From: JAYQUR01 sp038133505
GTDB lineage: Bacteria > Pseudomonadota > Alphaproteobacteria > MPNO01 > UBA830
Length of the DNA stretch: 10,979 nucleotides
Direction of reading: 5' to 3'
Assembly: GCA_038133505.1 (NCBI GenBank)
Contig: JAYPTI010000112.1
Coordinates: 1-10,979 of the forward strand
Shown here: positions 1 through 6,284 of the stretch, in pieces
Layout: each line of letters begins with the position of its first letter
Numbering within the stretch: position 1 is the first letter of the stretch
Made by a program: the position numbers and the translations under genes
Notes under the pieces: generated by a model
Told to the model about the DNA's origin: nothing
What the model saw: only the letters and a program-made list of their open reading frames with translations
The model's database searches: none

Positions 1-125
1 CCCCAGGGACCGCCGCCGCCGCCATTTCCGCCGCCGCGGCCGCCCCACGGTCCCTGACCGCCGCCGCCGCCGCTACCGCCGCCCCAGGGGCCGCCTCCGC
101 CCCCGCCTTGCTGTTTCCATGGCAT
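1..125 (-). CDS. hflK: HflK N-terminus (partial, C-terminal part off the left edge)
   Basis: The visible 41 codons read MPWKQQ followed by a run of glycines broken by PWG, GGR and GGN units. This Gly/Trp-rich N-terminal tail is typical of alphaproteobacterial HflK. HflK is a membrane-anchored SPFH/prohibitin-family protein that forms a complex with HflC and restrains the FtsH protease. The transmembrane segment and SPFH domain would lie beyond the window edge. The chosen ATG is at 123-125; the first upstream in-frame stop is at 156-158, with no ATG, GTG or TTG between. A purine-rich GAGACGGA lies somewhat far upstream, so the ribosome site is not strong. The gene is divergent from mrp. Recognition rests on composition and gene context, because no conserved domain is visible, so another Gly-rich protein cannot be fully excluded. 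Confidence 0.8.
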   Translation of the reverse strand, partial: MPWKQQGGGGGGPWGGGSGGGGGQGPWGGRGGGNGGGGGPW

Positions 126-255
126 GCCGTAAATCCAATCCGTCTCTGTGAGTTTCTAAGCCGTTTCCCTGTCGCTATCGAGGCGCTTTGCCGGCCTTGT
201 TTTCAGCTTCCATGTGTCTGAATTCGGTCGGTTTTCCGCCCGGCGGGCCGCGCGC

Positions 256-284
256 CTTATATGATAGCTTGACCCCGCACGCAA
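256..284 (-). promoter_or_regulatory. Candidate promoter reading towards hflK
   Basis: On the minus strand a -35-like TTGCGT (279-284) is separated by exactly 17 bp from a -10-like TATAAG (256-261). It would give a leader of about 120 nt before hflK. The -35 is only a partial match, so this is a candidate. It overlaps the inverted repeat at 273-291. Confidence 0.3.
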
Positions 285-291
285 TGCGGGG
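273..291. repeat. Inverted repeat between hflK and mrp
   Basis: CCCCGCA (273-279) and TGCGGGG (285-291) form a perfect 7-bp stem with a 5-nt loop. It lies about 50 nt upstream of the mrp start, inside the 214-bp divergent intergenic region. It could be an operator or a hairpin near the 5' end of the mrp mRNA. A TATGAT hexamer (260-265) just upstream would place a transcription start close to its left arm, but I see no -35 at proper spacing for it. Confidence 0.4.
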
Positions 292-339
292 CACTCCCTT
301 CTGTCTAGCGATATTGTGACGCGACAGGAGAAGTCAAGG

Positions 340-1455
340 ATGGCGCAGCCGAACGAGCGCGACATTGAACAGGCGCTGAGCGGCGTGGACCTGCCGGGTT
401 CGGGGACAAACGTCGTCGGCGCGGGGCTGATCGACGGGCTGATCGTGAAGGACGGACACGTCCAGTTCGCCCTCGTCATCGACCCTGCGCAGGCCGAAAC
501 GATGGAGCCGGTGCGCCGCGCCGCCGAGCAGGCGGTCAAGGGAATCCCCGGCGTTCTGTCGGTCACGGCCGTCATGACGGCCCACCGGCCGCAGCAGGCG
601 AGCCAGCCGCCGCCTCAGCAGCCCCAGCAAGCTCGACAGCCGCAACAGCAGGCTCGCGAACTTCTGCCGCAGGTCGGCGCCATCGTCGCCGTTGCCTCGG
701 GCAAGGGCGGCGTGGGCAAGTCGACGACGGCGGCGAATCTGGCCCTGTCGTTCCGCGCGATGGGCCTGCGCACCGGCATGCTGGACGCCGACATCTACGG
801 CCCGTCCCTGCCGACCATGATGGGGATCACCGACCGGCCGACTTCGCCGGACGGCAAGACGATCATTCCGATGGAGGCGCACGGGGTTACCTGCATGTCG
901 ATCGGCTTCCTCGTGCCGCCGGACACGCCGATGATCTGGCGCGGCCCGATGGTCATGGGCGCGCTCGAACAGATGATGGGCGACGTTCAGTGGGGTCCGC
1001 AGGACATTCTCGTCGTCGACATGCCGCCGGGCACGGGCGACGCGCAGCTCACCATGGCGCAGCGCGTTCCGATCGCCGGCGCGGTGATCGTCTCCACCCC
1101 GCAGGACCTTGCGCTCCTGGATGCGCGCAAGGGTCTCAACATGTTCCGCAAGGTCGAGGTGCCGGTCCTCGGCATCGTCGAGAACATGAGCTACTTCCTG
1201 TGCCCACACTGCGGCGGGCGCTCGGACATCTTCACCCATGGCGGCGCCCGCAAGGCGGCGATGGAAATGGGCGTCGACTTTCTGGGCGAGATCCCGCTCG
1301 ACATGGCGATCCGCGAAGGCGGCGACGGCGGCACGCCGATCGTCGCCTCAGACCCGGACGGCGCACACGCGCAGGCCTACCGGGCGATCGCGGAGCAGAT
1401 ATGGGCGAAAGTGGGCGTCGACCAGCCGGCTGCCCCCAGCATCGTCTTCGAATAG
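340..1455 (+). CDS. mrp: Mrp/ApbC (NBP35-family) iron-sulfur cluster carrier ATPase
   Basis: A 371-residue cytoplasmic P-loop ATPase that carries Fe-S clusters to apoproteins, probably as a dimer. Residues ~7-81 form a MIP18/DUF59-type domain. Residues 83-107 are a Gln/Pro/Ala-rich linker. The Mrp ATPase core follows, with the deviant Walker A GKGGVGKS at 121-128, DADIYGPS at 149-156, the switch II-like DMPPGTGD at 227-234, and the cluster-bridging CPHC at C288/C291. Length and domain order fit bacterial Mrp. I chose ATG 340 because AGGAG (326-330) stands 9 nt upstream. The GTG at 316 would put that Shine-Dalgarno inside the coding region. It is the first gene of a probable operon; the next start is 26 nt after its stop. 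The last five codons sit in a short tandem duplication (see 1438-1468). Family assignment is very secure; client proteins are unknown. Confidence 0.96.
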   Translation: MAQPNERDIEQALSGVDLPGSGTNVVGAGLIDGLIVKDGHVQFALVIDPAQAETMEPVRRAAEQAVKGIPGVLSVTAVMTAHRPQQASQPPPQQPQQARQPQQQARELLPQVGAIVAVASGKGGVGKSTTAANLALSFRAMGLRTGMLDADIYGPSLPTMMGITDRPTSPDGKTIIPMEAHGVTCMSIGFLVPPDTPMIWRGPMVMGALEQMMGDVQWGPQDILVVDMPPGTGDAQLTMAQRVPIAGAVIVSTPQDLALLDARKGLNMFRKVEVPVLGIVENMSYFLCPHCGGRSDIFTHGGARKAAMEMGVDFLGEIPLDMAIREGGDGGTPIVASDPDGAHAQAYRAIAEQIWAKVGVDQPAAPSIVFE

Positions 1456-1468
1456 CATCGTCTTCGAA
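1438..1468 (+). repeat. 15-bp tandem duplication (16-bp period) across the mrp stop codon
   Basis: AGCATCGTCTTCGAA occurs at 1438-1452 and again, after a single T, at 1454-1468. The TAG stop of mrp (1453-1455) is formed exactly at the junction between the copies. The pattern is what a replication-slippage duplication leaves. Reading straight from copy one into the sequence after copy two would not meet this stop. Confidence 0.85.
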
Positions 1469-1481
1469 CAGAGGAACCCGC

Positions 1482-2378
1482 ATGAGCGCAGGCGACATCC
1501 CCTTCCGCAAGGAAATGGCCTTCGAGTACGGCGCGCCGGCGGACGTCGTCCCCGGCGTCCGGCGGGTGATCGCCGAGAACCCGAGCGCCTTCACCCATGT
1601 CGGCACCAACACCTACATCGTCGGCCGCGGCGAGGTTGCGGTGATCGACCCGGGCCCGCTCGTCGAGCAGCACATCGACAATCTGAAGACGGCGCTCGCC
1701 GGCGAAACGGTCACCCATATCGTCGTCACGCATACCCACATGGATCACTCGCCCGCGTCGGACTGGCTCAAGGAAGTGACAGGCGCGCCCATCGTCGGCG
1801 CTCACCCCCGCCCGCTCGACGGCGGCAAGACGGTCGAGGCGGCGCAGGAGGACTTCGCGCCCGATATCCTGCTGGGCGACGGCGACGAGATCGCGGGTCC
1901 CGGCTGGACGCTCGAGGCGGTGCATACGCCGGGGCACATGTCGAACCACCACTGCTTCACGCTGAAGGAAGAGAGCGTCCTGTTCTCCGGCGATCACGTG
2001 ATGGGGTGGAACACGACGATCGTCTCGCCGCCGGACGGCAACATGGGCGAGTATTTCGCGAGCCTGCGCACCTGTCTGGGCCGGGACGAAGCGACGTACC
2101 TGCCGGGGCACGGGCCGGAGATCCCCAACCCGCGGCCGTTCGTCCGCGCCTACCTGAATCACCGCATCATGCGCGAGACGCAGATCTCGAAATGCCTGTC
2201 GGACGGCGTGGCGACGATACCGGACATGGTGAAGCGGATGTACACGCATCTTCCCGACGCGATGCACCGCGCCGCCGCCCGCTCCGTTCTCGCGCACATG
2301 GAGCATATGGTGGAAACGGGCCGCGCCGACTGCGACGGGCCGGTCACCGTCGACGCGATCTTCGCGCCGCCGGCATAG
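1482..2378 (+). CDS. LACTB2-like metallo-beta-lactamase-fold hydrolase
   Basis: A 298-residue cytoplasmic protein with a complete binuclear-metal MBL site: HTHMDH at H84/H86/D88/H89, H152 in PGHMSNH, D171 in SGDH and H210 in LPGHG. The C-terminal ~70 residues (from about NHRIMRETQ) look like the winged-helix extension of LACTB2-type proteins. Relatives include human LACTB2, a mitochondrial endoribonuclease, and bacterial enzymes usually annotated only as MBL-fold metallo-hydrolases. The substrate here could therefore be RNA or a small thioester, and the sequence does not decide. There is no signal peptide. GAGG at 1471-1474 is 7 nt before the ATG. Upstream in-frame open sequence overlaps mrp and is not coding. 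It sits between mrp and the P-type ATPase with gaps of 26 and 19 nt, which suggests co-transcription, but I know of no functional link. Confidence 0.9.
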   Translation: MSAGDIPFRKEMAFEYGAPADVVPGVRRVIAENPSAFTHVGTNTYIVGRGEVAVIDPGPLVEQHIDNLKTALAGETVTHIVVTHTHMDHSPASDWLKEVTGAPIVGAHPRPLDGGKTVEAAQEDFAPDILLGDGDEIAGPGWTLEAVHTPGHMSNHHCFTLKEESVLFSGDHVMGWNTTIVSPPDGNMGEYFASLRTCLGRDEATYLPGHGPEIPNPRPFVRAYLNHRIMRETQISKCLSDGVATIPDMVKRMYTHLPDAMHRAAARSVLAHMEHMVETGRADCDGPVTVDAIFAPPA

Positions 2379-2397
2379 TCAACGAGGTGCGTATCCG

Positions 2398-5115
2398 CTG
2401 ACGGACGGCGACACAGACAAACCGGCGATCGAGCCGCACAAGATCGGGCTGTCGCAGCTTTACGGCGAATTCGATACTTCGCCGGACGGGCTGCGCGACG
2501 CCGAAGCCGCGCGCCGGCTGGAACGATACGGCGCGAACGAGCTCAGCGTCCGCCATGACGTCCCCGAGTTCGTCAAGTTTCTCCGCCAGTTCAAGAATTT
2601 CTTCGCGCTGCTGCTGATGGCGGGCGGCGCGCTCGCGATTGCCGCCGAGCGTCTCGATCCGGGCGAGGGCAATCTCTACATCGCCGTCGCGCTGCTCGGC
2701 GTCGTCGTGCTCAACGCGGCGTTCACCTACATCCAGGAACACCAGAGCGAGCGGATCATGGAGAGCTTTCGCCGGATGCTGCCGTCGATGGTGACGGTCA
2801 TCCGCGGCGGGCGGGCGATCCGCGTCGTTGCGGAAACGCTCGTCCCGGGCGACGTGATCCTGCTGCACGAAGGCGACCGCGTCCCGGCCGACGGCCGCCT
2901 TATCGACGCCAGCGATCTCGAAGTCGACGGATCGAGCCTGACGGGCGAGAGCCAGGCGCTACGGCTCGACCCGTCGCACATTGCGGACCAGGTGCTCGAA
3001 AGCCGGAACATGGTGTTTTCGGGCACTCTCGTTCAGGGCGGCGAGGGCCGCGCCGTCGTCTGCAGCACGGGGATGGCAACCCAGATCGGAAAGATCGTCG
3101 CGCTGACCAAGGCGACCGAGCAGACCGAAACGCCGATCCACCGCGAGCTCGCCTATTTCATCAAGGTCATCAGCTCGATCGCCGTCTTCCTCGGCGTTCT
3201 CTTCTTCATCGTCAGCGTCGCGATCGGCAACGGGTGGATCTCGAGCCTCATCTTCGCCATCGGCATCATCGTCGCCAACGTCCCGGAAGGCCTGCTGCCG
3301 ACGGTGACGCTGTCGCTGACGATGGCGAGCAAGCGGATGGCGGCCAAAAAGGCGCTGATCAAGAATCTCGAAAGCGTCGAGACGCTCGGCAGCACGACCG
3401 TTATCTGCACCGACAAGACCGGCACGCTCACCCAGAACCGGCTCGGCGTTAACTCGGTCGTCCTCGGCAGCCGCCACTACGGCGCCGCCGACCCCGCGGT
3501 CCTCGAAGACCCCGCCGGCGCCCGCGAGCTCGAATGCATGGCGCTGTGCAACGCGGCCGAACTGACGGAGGACGGTTTCTCGGGCGACGCGACGGACGGC
3601 GCGCTGCTTCTGTATGTCGATGCGCTGCGGAACCTCGCCGAGCTCCGCCGCTCCGAAAAGATTGCCGAACAGCCGTTCAACTACGCGGCGCGCTGCATGA
3701 TCGCGACCTGGCGCTTGGCGCAGAACGAACGGCCCAACGCATACGCCAAGGGCGCACCGGAGGCGATCCTCGGGATGTGCGACCGCATCATGGTCGACGG
3801 CGGGACCGAACCGCTGACCGCGGATCGGCGCGACGTCGTCATCGCAGCCTATCGGGAACTCGCGGCGCTGGGCGAACGCGGCCTCGCCTACGCCTGGCGG
3901 CCGGTCGGGGATGCCGAGCCGCTGCCGCAGGACGGCTACGTCTTCATCGGGCTCACCGGCATGATCGACCCGCCGCGCCCCGAGGTCCCGGAAGCGATGG
4001 CCAAATGCCACGAGGCCGGCATCAAGGTCGTGATGATCACCGGCGACTACGGGCTGACGGCGGCGACCATCGCCCGCCAGATCGGGCTCGTGACCGGCGA
4101 GGCAACCGTCATACAGGGCGATGGGCTTGCCACCATGAGCGCGGAGAAACTCGCCGCGACGCTCTCCGGCAACGACGAGATCATCTTCGCGCGCATCGCG
4201 CCGGCCCAGAAGCTGCAGGTCGTCCAGGCGTTCCAGGCGCTGGGCGAAACCGTCACCGTCACAGGCGACGGCGTCAACGACGCCCCCGCGCTCAAGAACG
4301 CGGACATGGGCGTCGCGATGGGCGTCATGGGCACCGACGTCGCAAAGGAGGCGAGCGACATGGTGCTGATGGACGACAATTTCGCGACCATCGTCAGCGC
4401 CGTCGAGGAAGGCCGGACGATATTCGACAATATCAAGAAGTTCATCGCCTACATTCTGACCAGCAACATCCCCGAGATTCTGCCGTTCATCGCCTACGTG
4501 CTGCTCGACATCCCGCTGCCGCTGACGGTCGTCCTGATCCTCAGCATCGACCTCGGCACAGACATCCTGCCGGCGCTCGGGCTCGGGGCGGAAAAGCCCG
4601 AAACCGACGTCATGAAGCACAAGCCGCGGCCGCGCGGCAAGCGGCTGCTGTCGCGCAACCTGCTGCTGATGAGCTACGGGATCGTCGGCATGATGCAGGC
4701 CGCCGCCGGCTTCTTCAGCTATTTCGTGATCCTGTACGCAGGCGGCTGGCAGTGGGGCGCCGACCTCGCCCACGACGATCCGCTGTACCGCTCCGCGGTG
4801 ACCGGCTTCTTCGCCTCGATCATCGTCTGCCAGATCGCCGACGTGATCATCTGCCGGACTCGGCGTCAGAGCCTCATTACCGTGGGCTTCCTGTCGAACC
4901 GGCTCGTGCTGCTGGGCGTGGGAACGGAGCTTCTGCTGCTGGCGCTGATTTCCTACGTGCCGGCGTGCAACGTGTTCTTCGGCACCGCGCCGCTGGAGCC
5001 GTGGCAGCTCGCGCTGAGCCTGCCGTTCGCCGCGGCGATCCTGATCGGCGACGAGACGCGCCGCTTCTTCGTGCGGCGCGAGAACCCGTTCGTGCTGAAA
5101 TGGCTGACCTGGTGA
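2398..5115 (+). CDS. P-type cation ATPase of the Na,K-ATPase (P2C) type, probable CTG start
   Basis: About 905 residues: an inner-membrane, ATP-driven cation pump. In order it shows a cation-ATPase N-terminal domain (~14-60), M1-M2 (~64-110), actuator TGES (182-185), M3-M4 (~252-304) with VPEGL (E297), phosphorylation DKTGT (D339), nucleotide-site KGAPE (451-455), hinge TGDGVND (622-628), then M5-M10 to ~889. Ion-site residues match Na,K-ATPase alpha subunits rather than SERCA: SNIPE in M5 (S689, N690, E693), DLGTD in M6 (D718, D722), Q812 in M8 and E844 in M9. SIIVCQIAD and DETRR near the end also resemble that family. There is no in-frame ATG before 2617, which is residue 74, in the middle of M1. 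The frame is open upstream and family-like from residue ~14, so I place the start at CTG 2398 with GAGG at 2384-2387. Transported ions are inferred, and no beta subunit is visible. Confidence 0.9.
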   Translation: MTDGDTDKPAIEPHKIGLSQLYGEFDTSPDGLRDAEAARRLERYGANELSVRHDVPEFVKFLRQFKNFFALLLMAGGALAIAAERLDPGEGNLYIAVALLGVVVLNAAFTYIQEHQSERIMESFRRMLPSMVTVIRGGRAIRVVAETLVPGDVILLHEGDRVPADGRLIDASDLEVDGSSLTGESQALRLDPSHIADQVLESRNMVFSGTLVQGGEGRAVVCSTGMATQIGKIVALTKATEQTETPIHRELAYFIKVISSIAVFLGVLFFIVSVAIGNGWISSLIFAIGIIVANVPEGLLPTVTLSLTMASKRMAAKKALIKNLESVETLGSTTVICTDKTGTLTQNRLGVNSVVLGSRHYGAADPAVLEDPAGARELECMALCNAAELTEDGFSGDATDGALLLYVDALRNLAELRRSEKIAEQPFNYAARCMIATWRLAQNERPNAYAKGAPEAILGMCDRIMVDGGTEPLTADRRDVVIAAYRELAALGERGLAYAWRPVGDAEPLPQDGYVFIGLTGMIDPPRPEVPEAMAKCHEAGIKVVMITGDYGLTAATIARQIGLVTGEATVIQGDGLATMSAEKLAATLSGNDEIIFARIAPAQKLQVVQAFQALGETVTVTGDGVNDAPALKNADMGVAMGVMGTDVAKEASDMVLMDDNFATIVSAVEEGRTIFDNIKKFIAYILTSNIPEILPFIAYVLLDIPLPLTVVLILSIDLGTDILPALGLGAEKPETDVMKHKPRPRGKRLLSRNLLLMSYGIVGMMQAAAGFFSYFVILYAGGWQWGADLAHDDPLYRSAVTGFFASIIVCQIADVIICRTRRQSLITVGFLSNRLVLLGVGTELLLLALISYVPACNVFFGTAPLEPWQLALSLPFAAAILIGDETRRFFVRRENPFVLKWLTW

Positions 5116-5129
5116 GGCGGCTCGCCGCC
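5116..5129. terminator. Short GC hairpin between convergent genes
   Basis: GGCGG (5116-5120) and CCGCC (5125-5129) pair around a CTCG tetraloop directly after the ATPase stop and before the end of the convergent L,D-transpeptidase gene. A hairpin at this spot could end transcription from both sides. It lacks a T-tract, so intrinsic termination is doubtful. Confidence 0.3.
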
Positions 5130-5136
5130 GCGACAA

Positions 5137-5667
5137 TCAGGGATGGATTTCGATGGTCGTCCCGTCGCGCACCATCGCCCAGATCTCGTCGATCTCGCGA
5201 TTGGTGACCGCGATGCAGCCCTGCGTCCAGTCGAGGCGCGGGTGATCGAGCTGCTTGGCCGTCCAGTTGCTCGGCAGGCCGTGGATCATGATCTGGCCGC
5301 CCGGATTCACGCCGCGCGCCTCGGCCCGCGCCTTGTCCCGGTCGTTGGGATAGGAGATGTGGAGCGCCCGGTAGAATTTCGACTGATCGGAATCGAGGCG
5401 GTAGTCGATGGTGTAGGTACCTTCGGGCGTCTTCGCGTCGCCCCTCCGCTGCTTGTGGCCCTTCGGGTAGCGGCCGAGCGCAACGCTGTAGACGCGGAGC
5501 ACGCGGTCGTCGCGCATCAGCACGAGCCGGCGCTCGCCCTTGAGCACGACGATGCGGTCGGCCTTCCGGCCGTCCGTCAGCATGGCGTACTGATCGTCCT
5601 TCGCCTGCGCGGGCGCGAGCGAGACGCACAGAAAAGCCGCCAAAAGGGCCGCAACGGAAAAGCGCAC
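5137..5667 (-). CDS. Exported L,D-transpeptidase (YkuD-fold) family protein
   Basis: A 176-residue protein with a signal peptide at residues 1-22 (hydrophobic AALLAAFL, likely cleavage after AQA), so the domain acts in the periplasm. The YkuD core carries an H129-G130 motif followed by TQGC with the catalytic C151, then IAVTN. Such enzymes make 3-3 peptidoglycan cross-links or attach proteins to peptidoglycan through a Cys acyl-enzyme. No LysM or other wall-binding domain is present, so this is a minimal catalytic form. I prefer GTG 5667 over the TTG at 5673: AAGAGG (5674-5679) then has a 6-nt spacer, whereas it would abut the TTG directly. It is convergent with the P-type ATPase. It lies 103 bp downstream of folA on the same strand and has its own promoter-like sequence with a palindrome. 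The exact reaction is not shown by sequence. Confidence 0.88.
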   Translation of the reverse strand: MRFSVAALLAAFLCVSLAPAQAKDDQYAMLTDGRKADRIVVLKGERRLVLMRDDRVLRVYSVALGRYPKGHKQRRGDAKTPEGTYTIDYRLDSDQSKFYRALHISYPNDRDKARAEARGVNPGGQIMIHGLPSNWTAKQLDHPRLDWTQGCIAVTNREIDEIWAMVRDGTTIEIHP

Positions 5668-5708
5668 AGTCAACCTCTTGAAGTCGCACGTGAAATCGTT
5701 GCCGCGCA

Positions 5709-5738
5709 GTTTTAGCCAAACTCGTTAACGTTTGGCAA
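5709..5738 (-). promoter_or_regulatory. Candidate promoter of the L,D-transpeptidase gene
   Basis: On the minus strand TTGCCA (5733-5738, 5 of 6 to the -35 consensus) stands 18 bp from TAAAAC (5709-5714, 4 of 6 to the -10 consensus). It would give a short leader of about 35 nt. It lies wholly in the folA-transpeptidase gap, which suggests the transpeptidase is not solely part of the thyA-folA transcript. Confidence 0.4.
5715..5736. promoter_or_regulatory. Inverted repeat within the promoter spacer, possible operator
   Basis: GCCAAAC (5715-5721) and GTTTGGC (5730-5736) form a perfect 7-bp inverted repeat with an 8-bp AT-rich centre containing GTTAAC. It spans the spacer and overlaps the -35-like hexamer of the candidate promoter. 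This is where a dimeric repressor would bind. Alternatively it could be a weak terminator for folA, but no T-run follows on the minus strand. Confidence 0.4.
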
Positions 5739-5770
5739 ACGGCAAATCCGGGAAACGCCGCTTTCGGGCG

Positions 5771-6277
5771 TCAGTCGACGCGCTCGAGCGTTACGAAGGC
5801 GTGAGGGTGATCGTCCTTTTCCCCGGCAGGGCGCGTCTCGCGGGCGATTTCGCGCCACAGGGCTCGATCGACGTCGGGAAAGTGCGTGTCGCCGCTGACC
5901 GCGGCCTGGACCTCGGTCAGGTAGAGCCGGCCGGCGAGACCGAGCGCCGCCTCGTAGAGCGCCGCCCCGCCGATGACGAAGATCTCGTCGGCCCCGGTTT
6001 CCGCCGCGCGGCGGCGCGCGATCTCGAGGGCCGCGTCGATATCGGCCGCCACGTCCGCGCCGTCGGCGACGAAATCAGCGTTCCGCGAAACCACGATGTT
6101 GGCGCGCCCGGGCAGCGGCCGGCCGATCGAGTCCCACGTCTTGCGCCCCATCACTACCGGCTTGCCCAGGGTGATTTCCTTGAACCGCCGCAGGTCGGAC
6201 GACAACCGCCACGGCAGATCGCCGTCGCGGCCGATCACGCCGTTCTCGGCGACGGCGGCGATGATCGAGACAATCAA
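5771..6277 (-). CDS. folA: Dihydrofolate reductase
   Basis: A 168-residue cytoplasmic enzyme that reduces dihydrofolate to tetrahydrofolate with NADPH, regenerating the cofactor oxidised by the adjacent thymidylate synthase. Family marks are the N-terminal IVSIIAAVAENGVIG; LPW followed by the substrate-binding acid D28 (the counterpart of E. coli D27); VVMGRKTW at 41-48 for NADPH; the PLPGR loop; VIGG at 101-104; and TEV then THFP near the C-terminus. Length is normal. The start appears to be TTG at 6275-6277, 7 nt after the thyA stop. No clear Shine-Dalgarno precedes it, so translational coupling to thyA is likely. No in-frame ATG exists near the conserved N-terminus. Identification is very secure. 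Confidence 0.96.
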   Translation of the reverse strand: MIVSIIAAVAENGVIGRDGDLPWRLSSDLRRFKEITLGKPVVMGRKTWDSIGRPLPGRANIVVSRNADFVADGADVAADIDAALEIARRRAAETGADEIFVIGGAALYEAALGLAGRLYLTEVQAAVSGDTHFPDVDRALWREIARETRPAGEKDDHPHAFVTLERVD

Positions 6278-6284
6278 GACCGGA

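Noticed and set aside
1..120. GCC/CCG-rich repeats at the left edge as a possible microsatellite
   Set aside because: On the minus strand they are glycine codons of the HflK N-terminus with regularly placed PWG units, so coding explains them.
316..339. GTG 316 as the mrp start
   Set aside because: It would place the AGGAG ribosome site inside the gene. ATG 340 has that site at 9-nt spacing.
990..1481. An upstream extension of the MBL gene starting inside mrp
   Set aside because: The extra residues are His/Arg/Ala-rich frame noise. ATG 1482 has a good ribosome site and begins the conserved protein.
2959..5136. A 725-codon open frame on the minus strand opposite the P-type ATPase
   Set aside because: It is antisense to a gene with every P-type ATPase motif. 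Its product is Arg/Asp/Gln-rich low-complexity sequence, as expected from the complement of GC-rich codons.
3534..5207. A long plus-strand frame overlapping the ATPase
   Set aside because: It is a shifted frame of the ATPase with an Arg-rich product and no motifs.
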